From NCBI GenBank assembly GCA_021647245.1, contig JAKIVC010000016.1, positions 1-59,878 of the forward strand: a DNA stretch of 59,878 nt, written 5' to 3'. The first letter of the stretch is position 1. Each line of letters begins with the position of its first letter. Below are positions 1 through 8,519 of this stretch, piece after piece. The notes beneath the pieces were generated by a model that saw only the letters and a list, made by a program, of their open reading frames with translations, made no database searches and was not told the DNA's origin. The position numbers were made by a program, and so were the translations under genes. The stretch is from Gammaproteobacteria bacterium. GTDB taxonomy: Bacteria; Pseudomonadota; Gammaproteobacteria; RBG-16-57-12.

Positions 1-900
1 CCCTCATTTGAGCTGAATAACGCACTGTTGTCGCGGGCACGGGTCTATGTGCTGAAATCACTCACTCACCACGATATCCGACAAATTATCGACCGTGCAC
101 TTAACGATAAAACACGCGGTCTGGGGCATCGTAAATTACAAATACCCCATGAGCAGCGTGAGCAGATAGCGCAAGCGGCTGATGGTGATGGTCGCCGCTC
201 ATTAAATCTTCTGGAGATTGCAGTCAGCCTTGCGGAGTGGCGAGATGATGTTGAGGTGATCGAGCAACCCACCTTGAACGAAGTACTCTCCGGTGGTCTG
301 CGTCGTTTTGATAAGGGCGGTGAAGCCTTTTATGATCAAATATCGGCAATGCATAAATCGATGCGTGGCTCTAATCCCGATGCCTGCCTCTACTGGATGG
401 CACGGATGCTGGATGGGGGCTGTGATCCGCTCTATCTCGCCCGCCGAATTGTTCGTATGGCATCGGAAGATATCGGTAATGCCGACCCACGGGCGCTACA
501 ATTAGCGATGAATGCATGGGATGTGCAGGAGCGCCTTGGTTCTCCAGAGGGTGAGCTTGCTATCGCTCAGGCGCTGGTCTACCTCGCAGTAGCCCCCAAA
601 AGCAACGCAGTATACAAAGCCTATAATGCCGCAAGAGCGGATGTGAAAAACCAAGGCTCTATCGAAGTGCCGGTTCACCTTCGAAATGCGCCTACCAAGC
701 TGATGAAGGAGCTGGGTTATGGTAAAGCCTACCGCTATGCCCACGACGAACCGCACGGTTATGCCGCAGGAGAAAACTACTTTCCTGAAGAGATGGGTGC
801 TCGCCATTACTATCAGCCCGTCGCACGAGGAATGGAACAGAAAATCACTGAAAAACTCAACTTTCTGAAAGAGCTGGATGCACAGGCACTAAAAAAATAA
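1..900 (+). CDS. rarA: Replication-associated recombination protein RarA (MgsA), 3' part
   Basis: These are the C-terminal 299 residues of RarA, an AAA+ ATPase related to clamp loaders that acts at stalled replication forks and single-strand gaps. The frame is already open at base 1 (PSFELNNALLSR), so the Walker A and B motifs lie upstream of the window. What can be seen is the AAA lid (SLTHHDIRQII, then GDGRRSLNLLE), followed by the tetramerisation domain with the family signature ASEDIGNADPRAL and, near the end, HLRNAPTKLMKELGYGK. The stop codon is at 898-900. The identification is firm from these blocks; only the true start is missing. The next gene follows on the same strand after 81 bp without an obvious terminator. 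Confidence 0.95.
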   Translation, partial: PSFELNNALLSRARVYVLKSLTHHDIRQIIDRALNDKTRGLGHRKLQIPHEQREQIAQAADGDGRRSLNLLEIAVSLAEWRDDVEVIEQPTLNEVLSGGLRRFDKGGEAFYDQISAMHKSMRGSNPDACLYWMARMLDGGCDPLYLARRIVRMASEDIGNADPRALQLAMNAWDVQERLGSPEGELAIAQALVYLAVAPKSNAVYKAYNAARADVKNQGSIEVPVHLRNAPTKLMKELGYGKAYRYAHDEPHGYAAGENYFPEEMGARHYYQPVARGMEQKITEKLNFLKELDAQALKK

Positions 901-981
901 AACACCATAAAAATAACACCAATGGATGGGTTTTATTATGATGGTGAGCGATTTAACTGATTGAATTACTGGAATTAAACC

Positions 982-1464
982 GTGACTAATAATGATATTT
1001 TACGCCGTCTTCGCTATACCTTCGATTTCAGTGACTCTCAAATGATGCGGCTTTTTAGTCAGGCGAACCACAAGGTTACAAGGGCGCAGGTGAGTGCCTG
1101 GTTAAAAAAAGATGACGACCCGGGCTACCAAGCTTGTCGTGATATCGAGCTGGCTACTTTTCTCAACGGTCTGATTAATGAGGTGCGGGGCAAAAGAGAA
1201 GGGCCACAACCAGAGCCTGAACAACGGTTGAATAATAATATTGTTTTTAGAAAACTCAAAATCGCGCTGAATTTACAGAGTGATGATGTTTTGGCCGTGT
1301 TGGCGCTGGCGGGTCAGCGCATGAGCCAACATGAGTTGAGTGCTTTTTTTCGCAAGCCAGAGCATAAGCACTATCGCCTTTGCAAGGATCAGGTGTTGCG
1401 TAATTTTTTAAAAGGTTTGCAGCTTAAGGAGAAGCCATCTGATCAGGTCAACGAAATCAGCTGA
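982..1464 (+). CDS. yehS: YehS-like DUF1456 protein
   Basis: A 160-residue protein made of two related helical repeats, residues 2-70 (NNDILRRLRYTF...) and 85-150 (NNIVFRKLKIAL...). This is the arrangement of the DUF1456/YehS family. The length matches the family norm of about 155. The start is GTG, preceded at a suitable distance by GGAA, and it gives the conserved TNNDILRRLRY opening. Both repeats contain the SQ/SDD(Q)MM..F..A pattern and the W/F-basic-K..(D/E)H segment that define the family. Molecular function is unknown; no catalytic residues can be recognised. It is downstream of rarA and convergent with the fimX-like gene, with 98 bp between the two stops. Confidence 0.85.
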   Translation: MTNNDILRRLRYTFDFSDSQMMRLFSQANHKVTRAQVSAWLKKDDDPGYQACRDIELATFLNGLINEVRGKREGPQPEPEQRLNNNIVFRKLKIALNLQSDDVLAVLALAGQRMSQHELSAFFRKPEHKHYRLCKDQVLRNFLKGLQLKEKPSDQVNEIS

Positions 1465-1562
1465 AAGTCAGAACAGTAAAACCCCTGCAACGCCCCAGCC
1501 ATTGAAGTACGGAAGGGTGCGGCCGACGGCGTTGAGATGACAGGAGAGTCTAAGAAAATGCC

Positions 1563-3629
1563 TTACTCTTCAAAATTGTAGTGCATCTCCCGATCAGGCT
1601 GCTGCAAGTAGTATCCTTGGACAAAGTTGACACCACTCTGCCAAAGCACGGCCAAGGTATTGGCATCATGCACAAACTCTGCGATGGTTTGCATATTGTT
1701 GGTTTGTGCCATCTCCGATATTTTTTTAGTCATCTCTTGCGCGCCTTTGTCATTGACCAGTGTGCCTATGAGTGATCCATCAATTTTAAGAAAATGAGCT
1801 TTAAGGCGGGTAAGGTAATCAATTGATTCTGGAAGCCCCAGAACATGCCCTATGGCGGTGAGACAGTGGAGTTGATTGATCATACTGATAAAGGCTTCAG
1901 ACTCTTTTTTATGATTTAGAACGTGCTCTTGGTCGAGTTCAAAGATTAAGTTGTCACCGGGGATACGTGAATCCCGGAGGTATTTACTGATCCATTTGAT
2001 GGTCTCTGGATCCAGCAGTGACTCTTCGGATAGTTTGATGAAAAGTTGTAACTTTTTGCCTTGCTGACGTTGTTTGATTAGCGTGTTGATGCTGTTAACA
2101 ATGACCCAGCGATCAAACATTTTCATCAAACCCGGCTCTTCTGCGGCAGCTGGGAAAAAATCACGGGGTGTGATCTCTTCATTTTCACTGTTTACCATAC
2201 GCAGTAGTACTTGGTAGCGCTCACCCGGTGTGGCATGCAGGCTGACGATGGGCTGAAAAACTAACCTGAAGCCATTCTCTTTAAGTGCGGTTTTAATCAG
2301 GTCTGTATCGCAGCTACTTTCGGCTTTATCCGGTACGGTGTCATGAGGCATCTGCATCCGGTTGCCTCCCGCTTGGTGCGCGCTGTTGCAGGCACGCTCC
2401 AGTTCGACTAATACTTTCTCTGCGGAGTGCTCTCTGTTTTTAAGTGGCGTATAACCAATGCTGACGGAGGTTATTATCTCTTGATCATCAATTAGAAAGT
2501 GAGCGCTGGCAATCGCACTGCATATCTCTTGACAGAGCTGGTTGATTTCGGTTTCTGACGATATTGGGTGATGGCAGGCAAACATCTCATCAGCAAAGCG
2601 CGCCAAGTTGCTGGCATTCTTAAGTATCGGCTGAATGATGTCGGTGATATCTCGTAGAATCATGTCACAACCAGCGATACCAAGCTGCTGTTGTAGCTCG
2701 GGGTAGTTGTCAAGTTTGATGAGAAATATCGCGTGAGGGAGTTCATCCCATGCAGCAGGGTCTGCTATGAATACTTTTAACTGCTCAATAAAATGGCCAC
2801 GGTTATTTAAGTTGGTGACAAGGTCTTTGTTGCTCAGCTCCAGTAGTTTCTGGTTCAGCTCTTCATCGTAACTCTGGTCCTGTATCACCAGTTGGATACT
2901 AGGCTCGCCTTCTAGCAGTGCTTCTGTGAAATCGATACTGACATTAAGCCGTTGTGTCCCCTTGATCGCGGTGCAGTTGAGCGTGGCGTGAGCCAGCTCT
3001 TGCCGGCTAAGTTGCCGTAGGATGCTTTTTACTTCATCGCGAGAGGCCTTATCAATCAGGTCTAGCAGTGGTGTGCTGTCGAGTTCATCCTGCTCTATAA
3101 GGTCGAACATTTCTAGGTATGAGGTGTTGGTATAGGCATGCATTCCATCTTGAATGTAAGCGATGGCATCACGGGAGCTATCCATCAATATACGATTTCG
3201 TTGCTGCTCCTCTTCTGTTTTTTGCTGGGCATGGTACAGTTGATTTTGCAGGGTGTGGGCACTGATCATTCTCGGGAGTAGTACCTCAAGAACCTTGATT
3301 TGATCGTGTTCGATAATCTGGGTAGCACCCGCCATATAGAGTGCATGGGTCGCCTCGCAACGCTCTTTTTGGCAAAGGTAGACGGTAATGAGGTTGGGCT
3401 GTTGTATGCTGGTTTGCTGTTGTAGCGTTAGCGGTGGCAGGTCGATTGCGGTGGTGTTGATTATGAATACATCCCAAACCTTTTCAGAAAAGGCATCTTG
3501 TAGCGCATCGCTATCGCTTACTGATCGATCTCTTACTGCAAATCCGGCGTTTTTGAGGATGTTGATGTACTGTTCACGCTGCTCCTGCTCATGTTCCCAC
3601 ATAAGAAGGTTAAGGGTATTCTTTTTCAA
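1563..3629 (-). CDS. fimX: FimX-like degenerate GGDEF/EAL c-di-GMP effector
   Basis: A 688-residue protein with the order REC-like (about 1-125), PAS (about 145-255), GGDEF (about 265-425) and EAL (about 445-685). This matches Pseudomonas FimX in order and length. Both catalytic motifs are degraded: FADEM at 345-349 replaces GGDEF, and Q473-V-L-L-R replaces EALLR, so neither synthesis nor hydrolysis of c-di-GMP is expected. The REC-like part has no clear phospho-acceptor Asp signature. FimX is known to bind c-di-GMP through its dead EAL domain and to promote type IV pilus assembly through PilZ and PilB. The start is TTG at 3627-3629 with AAGGA seven bases upstream. The gene follows the fimW-like gene on the same strand with a 119 bp gap, so co-expression is likely. 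The fimX name rests on architecture plus the degenerate motifs. Confidence 0.85.
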   Translation of the reverse strand: MKKNTLNLLMWEHEQEQREQYINILKNAGFAVRDRSVSDSDALQDAFSEKVWDVFIINTTAIDLPPLTLQQQTSIQQPNLITVYLCQKERCEATHALYMAGATQIIEHDQIKVLEVLLPRMISAHTLQNQLYHAQQKTEEEQQRNRILMDSSRDAIAYIQDGMHAYTNTSYLEMFDLIEQDELDSTPLLDLIDKASRDEVKSILRQLSRQELAHATLNCTAIKGTQRLNVSIDFTEALLEGEPSIQLVIQDQSYDEELNQKLLELSNKDLVTNLNNRGHFIEQLKVFIADPAAWDELPHAIFLIKLDNYPELQQQLGIAGCDMILRDITDIIQPILKNASNLARFADEMFACHHPISSETEINQLCQEICSAIASAHFLIDDQEIITSVSIGYTPLKNREHSAEKVLVELERACNSAHQAGGNRMQMPHDTVPDKAESSCDTDLIKTALKENGFRLVFQPIVSLHATPGERYQVLLRMVNSENEEITPRDFFPAAAEEPGLMKMFDRWVIVNSINTLIKQRQQGKKLQLFIKLSEESLLDPETIKWISKYLRDSRIPGDNLIFELDQEHVLNHKKESEAFISMINQLHCLTAIGHVLGLPESIDYLTRLKAHFLKIDGSLIGTLVNDKGAQEMTKKISEMAQTNNMQTIAEFVHDANTLAVLWQSGVNFVQGYYLQQPDREMHYNFEE

Positions 3630-3748
3630 TAGGGTTCCTTTCTTGTGCTGCTTAGTGGGTTTTTTATTATTATGGAGGTTTTGATTCTGTCAGCAAAAAA
3701 ACATTCAGATTTGTTCAGAGTTTACCTCATAAGTAAAGGCATCAGAAG

Positions 3749-5494
3749 TTAAAGAAGCTCCCAAGCGCTGTCTAAGTCATCATCAGTGCCTCGAGTATCA
3801 ACAGCATGCTTTGAGGAAAGCTTGGTTACTTTTTCTATATTCTCATATTGATACAGGGCATGGCCACCCCCGCGCTTGGTTTGCTGCTTGAGTAGTACCA
3901 ATGTATCTTCATCCCTGTGGTGTAAAGTTATCCGCTGGCCCTCTTTAAAGGTATTGGGTGTGACCAGGGTTGCTGGCTGTTTGATTGCGCGCAGCTCGGG
4001 GAGCAGCAGTGCTCGCATTTTGTGTTGTGCTTCGGAGTATACCTCTTCTGCGTATAAACCGATCTCAACGGGAGTGGCGCTGGGGGCAATGAGCTCAATG
4101 CCAATGACCAGTTCATTGCTTGCTGTTTGATGTACCCAGCGAATCAATGCCAACCCAAACTGCTTCCCTGAGCCGTTAAAGCCTTTGTGTAAGCTCACCA
4201 ACTCACCAACTTTGAGACCATCGGCGGTTGTATTTTGTTTGAATTTTAGCTTGTAACCATTTGCACTCTCATCAACGACATTGAAGTCATAGGTTTTATA
4301 TTCAACTGGATTATTAGCGCGATCTTCTCCGAAAACGGTTGTAGTGGTGGCTTCACGGTAGACATTCCAGACATCAGGTGCATCGTCACGTCCGACACTG
4401 GTAACGAATGAGTTCATGTAGCAGGCCGGGCGTGCCACGTCATGGTTGCCGTGACCGATATGGTGGCTAAGCATCCAGTGGATTGCACTAATACCAATTG
4501 CTAGGGTAAACATATCCGATTTTTCTGAACGACTAAAGACCCTTTTTTGCTCACCGCCTAACTGCTTTTGTAGGCGCTGCAGGGTCTCTTTGTGTAGTGG
4601 AGCCAAGTGGGGGTTGCTACGGGCCTTGGTTATTTCATCTTCCAGAGCGTAATGCAGGCTGCTGGTATCGATGATTCGCCAGCCATCGCTCTGTTGTGTG
4701 GGTTTTTCAAGATACAACGGTCCATCATCACTGTTTAGGTTAACGAACAGGGAGTGTAGTTTCGGAGTGTATTTTTTCATGCTGAGTAGGCGGCAGCTGG
4801 AGACCCAGGTTTCTAAAAGGTGGTTAAGTTGGATTATCTCTCGCTGCTCCAGGCAGGCGGGCGTGGAGGCCGTGAGAAGTAGCGCCTGCTTGAAACGATT
4901 AATAACGCTCCAAGGGGAACGGCTGCCAAATACAGCAATATCCGCGAGGGAAAGTTGCTCTGCATACTGCATTATCAGGCACTGCTCACGCCAGAAACTT
5001 TTAGGTATTGCGCTGTAGGTCAGGTGCAGGCATAACAGGAGCCGGTTGTTAAAGGCTAGGTGGTTCTGCATCATGGTGGCTAGCCGAAGGCGACTTTTGT
5101 TTGATCTACTCTCATTGATGCTGTCAAGAATAATGGATTTATGGGCAATAACGACCTCATGCAGCACACTTTGCGCCAGACGTGCTATTTTGCGGTTTTT
5201 TGCAGGGAAGGGCAGCGACAGACCGATGTAGTGTTTCTCCATCGCCTCAAGAATGTAGTCGATGGGGTCATACAGCTGCTGAAGCAGTTGCTCTCTTTCT
5301 GTGGGGGAGAGTTTGAGCAGGTTGGATTCGGTGAGTAGCGCGTAGACCTGCTTTGCCATCAGGCCTAAATTGGCGCGTGGCATATCCGCTAGCCACCGCT
5401 CTATCGCTTTGGGGCGCAGGTCGCGACTATCTCTTGTCTGAGCTTGCTGCTCAGGTATTTTGAATCCGAAACTCTCCACCCGACACATTTCCAT
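3749..5494 (-). CDS. fimW: FimW-like c-di-GMP binding protein with C-terminal PilZ-like domain
   Basis: A 581-residue protein without signal peptide or membrane segment. The first 370 residues are helical and Leu/Arg rich with no catalytic motif. The last 180 residues are beta-rich, as expected of a PilZ-like module (DFNVVDESANGYKLKF, LKVGELVSL, LALIRWVHQ, IGIELIAPSATPVE). This layout corresponds to Pseudomonas PA4958/FimW, which is encoded next to fimX and psd and is a c-di-GMP receptor needed for pilus assembly and surface attachment. Here too it sits directly upstream of a fimX homologue, with psd 3 kb away. No clear RxxxR precedes the beta domain by eye, so ligand binding is inferred from the family and context. 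Met1 or Met3 could be the start. Confidence 0.75.
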   Translation of the reverse strand: MEMCRVESFGFKIPEQQAQTRDSRDLRPKAIERWLADMPRANLGLMAKQVYALLTESNLLKLSPTEREQLLQQLYDPIDYILEAMEKHYIGLSLPFPAKNRKIARLAQSVLHEVVIAHKSIILDSINESRSNKSRLRLATMMQNHLAFNNRLLLCLHLTYSAIPKSFWREQCLIMQYAEQLSLADIAVFGSRSPWSVINRFKQALLLTASTPACLEQREIIQLNHLLETWVSSCRLLSMKKYTPKLHSLFVNLNSDDGPLYLEKPTQQSDGWRIIDTSSLHYALEDEITKARSNPHLAPLHKETLQRLQKQLGGEQKRVFSRSEKSDMFTLAIGISAIHWMLSHHIGHGNHDVARPACYMNSFVTSVGRDDAPDVWNVYREATTTTVFGEDRANNPVEYKTYDFNVVDESANGYKLKFKQNTTADGLKVGELVSLHKGFNGSGKQFGLALIRWVHQTASNELVIGIELIAPSATPVEIGLYAEEVYSEAQHKMRALLLPELRAIKQPATLVTPNTFKEGQRITLHHRDEDTLVLLKQQTKRGGGHALYQYENIEKVTKLSSKHAVDTRGTDDDLDSAWELL

Positions 5495-5599
5495 TCATGC
5501 TTCTTAGGCTTGCAGCCTGTACAGAAGGATTTTCATACTCTATTCCAGTAAGATAGTCTAGTCGTTACATCCAAAATATGCAACTTTCTGTGGCGTGAT

Positions 5600-6607
5600 T
5601 CACGTTATCACTGTTTTGTTCGGCTCTCCTGCTTGCTCCTGAACCAGGGTGGGTACTAAATAGCCTGGGAGTTCCGCTCTGAGTCCCTTGTACAGTTGCC
5701 TCGCCTGTTTAATCGGAGTGTCAAAGTGTGCGGCACCCGATGTTTTATCCAGTAAGTGGAGGTAGTACGGGATGATCTGCTGCTCAAATAGTTTTTCACT
5801 GAGCGCTTTGAGTGATGAGACTGAGTCGTTGACCCCCTTCAGCAGTACGCTTTGATTAAGTAGGGTGATGTCGCAGCTGGAGAGCTTTTTCATGGCGCGC
5901 TCCACTTCGTGATCAAATTCGTTGGCGTGGTTGAAGTGAAGAACCATCACCTGTTGTAAGCGACTCTGGTTCAGGGCTCTCAGTAGCCCGTCGGTGACGC
6001 GGCTGGGCAGTGCAATGGGCTGGCGTGTGTGTATGCGCAGGCGCTTGAGGTGGGGGATGGTGTTGAGTTTGGTTATGATCTGCTCGAGTCGCTCGTCACT
6101 GAGCGATAGGGGATCTCCGCCGCTAAGAATAACTTCACTTAAACGGCTATCGTCTGCAATATATGCCATGGCTTGTGTGAGTGACTCTTCATCTAACCGC
6201 GATGCCTGATATGGAAAGTGGCGACGAAAGCAGTATCGGCAATGTATTGCGCAAGCTGCTGTGGTGATTAACAGGCAGCGGCCCGAATATTTGTGCAGCA
6301 AGCCTGGGGCTTTCGTTGATGCATCGTCACCCACGGGGTCAACACCGTAGCCATCGATCAGGTCAAGCTCCTCTCCTCGTGGCAATATTTGGAGTAATAG
6401 CGGATCGTTGGGGTCACCTGGGCGCATGCGTGAAAGATAGCTTTCGGTGACGCGCAGAGGGAATTGCTTGCACGCCTGGTATCTCTCAGCAAGCTGATGG
6501 TGGCTGAGGTTTAGTCGGTTGAGGAGTGTCTTGGGATCTCGAATTGCCTTGGCAAGTTCACTTTGCCATGCGGGGACCTGACATATTGGGCTTGTTCGCG
6601 TTATCAT
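5600..6607 (-). CDS. epmB: EF-P-lysine 2,3-aminomutase EpmB
   Basis: A 335-residue radical SAM/PLP enzyme that converts (S)-alpha-lysine to (R)-beta-lysine, the donor used by EpmA to modify elongation factor P. The iron-sulfur motif C119-x3-C123-x2-C126 (CAIHCRYCFRRHF) is intact. So are the LSGGDPLSLSD block and the candidate PLP lysine in LLDKTSGAAHF. The length fits EpmB (about 340) better than clostridial KamA, which is longer. It is divergent from efp across a 53 bp gap that must hold both promoters, and epmA follows efp, so all three parts of the pathway are together. Confidence comes from the motifs and this neighbourhood. Confidence 0.95.
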   Translation of the reverse strand: MITRTSPICQVPAWQSELAKAIRDPKTLLNRLNLSHHQLAERYQACKQFPLRVTESYLSRMRPGDPNDPLLLQILPRGEELDLIDGYGVDPVGDDASTKAPGLLHKYSGRCLLITTAACAIHCRYCFRRHFPYQASRLDEESLTQAMAYIADDSRLSEVILSGGDPLSLSDERLEQIITKLNTIPHLKRLRIHTRQPIALPSRVTDGLLRALNQSRLQQVMVLHFNHANEFDHEVERAMKKLSSCDITLLNQSVLLKGVNDSVSSLKALSEKLFEQQIIPYYLHLLDKTSGAAHFDTPIKQARQLYKGLRAELPGYLVPTLVQEQAGEPNKTVIT

Positions 6608-6660
6608 GTGGCTCTTTCATGTTTCAAACAGTTGACTAATTTTCTCAGAATGAGGGTGAA

Positions 6661-7230
6661 ATGGCTACATACAGTACTAATGAATTTCGTGGCGGCCTGA
6701 AGATCATGCTTGATGGTGACCCTTGTGCGGTTATCGAGAATGAATTTGTAAAGCCGGGGAAAGGGCAGGCATTTAATCGCGTGAAGATTCGTAACTTGAA
6801 AACGGGTCGGGTGGTTGAGCGTACTTTTAAGTCAGGCGAGAGTGTTGAGGCGGCAGATGTTATGGATACTGATATGCAGTATCTCTATACGGATGGTGAG
6901 TTTTGGTATTTTATGGATGCCAATACTTTTGAGCAAATTGGTGCGTCTGAATCAGCCGTTGCGGGTACCAAGCAGTGGTTGAAAGAGCAGGATACCTACA
7001 CATTGACGTTGTGGAATGATGCCCCTATTTCTGTTACACCGCCAAATTTTGTGGATCTGGCGGTAACTGAGACGGATCCTGGCGTTCGAGGTGATACTTC
7101 GGGTGGCGGTGGTAAGCCTGCAACATTGGAGACGGGGGCCGTTGTTCGCGTACCTCTCTTTATCAATATTGGTGATGTACTGAAAGTGGATACTCGCTCA
7201 GGCGAGTATGTTTCACGCGCAAAGGATTGA
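6661..7230 (+). CDS. efp: Translation elongation factor P
   Basis: A 189-residue EF-P, which enters the ribosomal E site and relieves stalling at polyproline stretches. Three beta-barrel domains are visible, with the modification loop VKPGKGQAF placing Lys34 at the beta-lysylation position. The C-terminal signature [20 protein letters not shown] is complete. The adjacent epmB and epmA genes predict that Lys34 is R-beta-lysylated, as in Escherichia and Salmonella. A GAGGG ribosome site lies six bases before ATG. The stop is six bases before the epmA start, so efp and epmA are one transcription unit. Confidence 0.98.
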   Translation: MATYSTNEFRGGLKIMLDGDPCAVIENEFVKPGKGQAFNRVKIRNLKTGRVVERTFKSGESVEAADVMDTDMQYLYTDGEFWYFMDANTFEQIGASESAVAGTKQWLKEQDTYTLTLWNDAPISVTPPNFVDLAVTETDPGVRGDTSGGGGKPATLETGAVVRVPLFINIGDVLKVDTRSGEYVSRAKD

Positions 7231-7236
7231 TGGCGA

Positions 7237-8232
7237 ATGGTTTCTGGTGATGTTGGGTGGAGCCCTTCGGCGACACTCGAAAACCTGAAAAAAAGAGCAT
7301 CTATTTTATCCGAAATACGTATGTTTTTTACGAGTCGTGCAGTGTTGGAGGTGGAGACACCTATTTTGAGTCGGGCGGCTCTGAGTGATCCATCCATTGA
7401 GAGCTTTAGCACTCGCTATGTTGGCCCAGGGGTTTCTCAGGGGCGGGATTTTTACCTTCAAACCTCGCCAGAGTTTGCTATGAAGCGGTTGCTCGCCTCC
7501 GGTTGTGGTGCCATTTATCAGATCTGCAAAGTGTTTCGTCAAGGGGAGAGTGGGCAGCGCCATAATCCTGAGTTTACGATGTTGGAGTGGTATCGGCCTG
7601 GCTGGAGCCACCATCAATTAATGCTCGAAGTCGAAGCTTTGGTGTGTGAGCTGTTAGCACCGTATCGTGATTTGGCAGCCACTGAAAGGGTGACTTATCA
7701 AAGCGCTTTCTTAAGCCATGTGGGTGTGGATCCATTTTTTGCGACCCTTGATGAGTTGAAGGCGTGTGCTGAAGGGTTGGGTATTTCAATATCGTGGAAG
7801 AGTGGCGATACAACCCGGGATGAGTGGCTTGATTTGATTTTAAGCCACGCGATCGAGCCGCATCTGGGGCTAGGGAGGCTGACATTTTTATGTGATTACC
7901 CGCCTTCACAGGCAGCGCTTGCGGTTGTCAGGCCGGGAAAGCCGGATGTAGCTGAGCGCTTTGAACTTTATCTGGAAGGTGTTGAGCTGGCGAACGGTTT
8001 TCATGAGCTGGTGGATGCAGAAGAACAGCGGCAGCGCTTTGAGGGTGATATTGTTCGGCGGCGTGAATCGGGTTTGGTGCAAAACCCGTTGGACGAGGCA
8101 TTTCTTTCAGCTTTATCGTCAGGAATGCCCCCCTGTGCTGGAGTTGCACTGGGGCTGGATCGTTTGCTGATGTTGGCCTGTGATGTGGATTCGATAGAAA
8201 AGGTGATGGCCTTTGATCTGTCGAGATCCTAG
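7237..8232 (+). CDS. epmA: EF-P-(R)-beta-lysine ligase EpmA (PoxA/GenX)
   Basis: A 331-residue paralogue of the class II lysyl-tRNA synthetase catalytic core without the tRNA anticodon-binding domain. It activates beta-lysine with ATP and transfers it to Lys34 of EF-P. Motif 2 (CKVFRQGESGQRHNPEFTML) and motif 3 (GVALGLDRLLML) are intact. The protein begins close to the catalytic core, which separates it from full-length LysS. It is translated six bases after efp. The last codon and its TAG stop fall inside the left arm of a 25-bp inverted repeat shared with the convergent zinc-ribbon gene. Confidence 0.96.
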   Translation: MVSGDVGWSPSATLENLKKRASILSEIRMFFTSRAVLEVETPILSRAALSDPSIESFSTRYVGPGVSQGRDFYLQTSPEFAMKRLLASGCGAIYQICKVFRQGESGQRHNPEFTMLEWYRPGWSHHQLMLEVEALVCELLAPYRDLAATERVTYQSAFLSHVGVDPFFATLDELKACAEGLGISISWKSGDTTRDEWLDLILSHAIEPHLGLGRLTFLCDYPPSQAALAVVRPGKPDVAERFELYLEGVELANGFHELVDAEEQRQRFEGDIVRRRESGLVQNPLDEAFLSALSSGMPPCAGVALGLDRLLMLACDVDSIEKVMAFDLSRS

Positions 8233-8307
8233 ACTTTATGTATTTACTCGTCAACAATCCATATTATGGATAATTAAGCTGGTGGCGAGTTAATACATAA
8301 AGTCTAG
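8229..8307. repeat. Imperfect inverted repeat spanning two convergent stop codons
   Basis: Two 25-base arms, 8229-8253 and 8283-8307, are reverse complements with two mismatches (core CTAGACTTTATGTATT). The 29-base centre carries a smaller perfect hairpin, ATCCATA-T-TATGGAT. The left arm contains the TAG of epmA and the right arm contains the TAG of the small convergent gene, so each mRNA would end in the same long hairpin. There is no T-run on either side, so it does not look like a standard intrinsic terminator. It may act as a bidirectional 3'-end stabiliser or be a small insertion that supplied both stops. Confidence 0.8.
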
Positions 8308-8471
8308 TCTGGCTTCTGTTTTCCCCATTTTTCAAAGCACGCTTGGCCACAAAAATGGTAAACATATTCAGCCCCCTCTTCGCGTTTTGCCAAATCTTTT
8401 GGAATCTCTTCCATGCAGATTTTACAGGCGAGTACTTCGGGTTCTTCCGGCTTAAGTTTTGGGTCGCTCAT
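8304..8471 (-). CDS. Small zinc-ribbon protein, DUF3330-like
   Basis: A 55-residue protein, MSDPKLKPEEPEVLACKICM followed by a charged stretch and YHFCGQACFEKWG. Two Cys pairs (CKIC and CGQAC) suggest a small zinc ribbon of the DUF3330 kind. The start at 8469-8471 has AAGGAG eight bases upstream, a strong ribosome site. The stop lies within an inverted repeat, and the gene is convergent with epmA. It lies 48 bp downstream of the end of psd on the opposite strand's map, but is transcribed in the same direction as psd and so could be its distal cistron. Function is unknown; metal or nucleic-acid binding is inferred only from the cysteines. Confidence 0.75.
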   Translation of the reverse strand: MSDPKLKPEEPEVLACKICMEEIPKDLAKREEGAEYVYHFCGQACFEKWGKQKPD

Positions 8472-8519
8472 AACCACTCTCCTTGAACGTTACACTAACC
8501 TGAGTGTAGCTCAAAAGGG

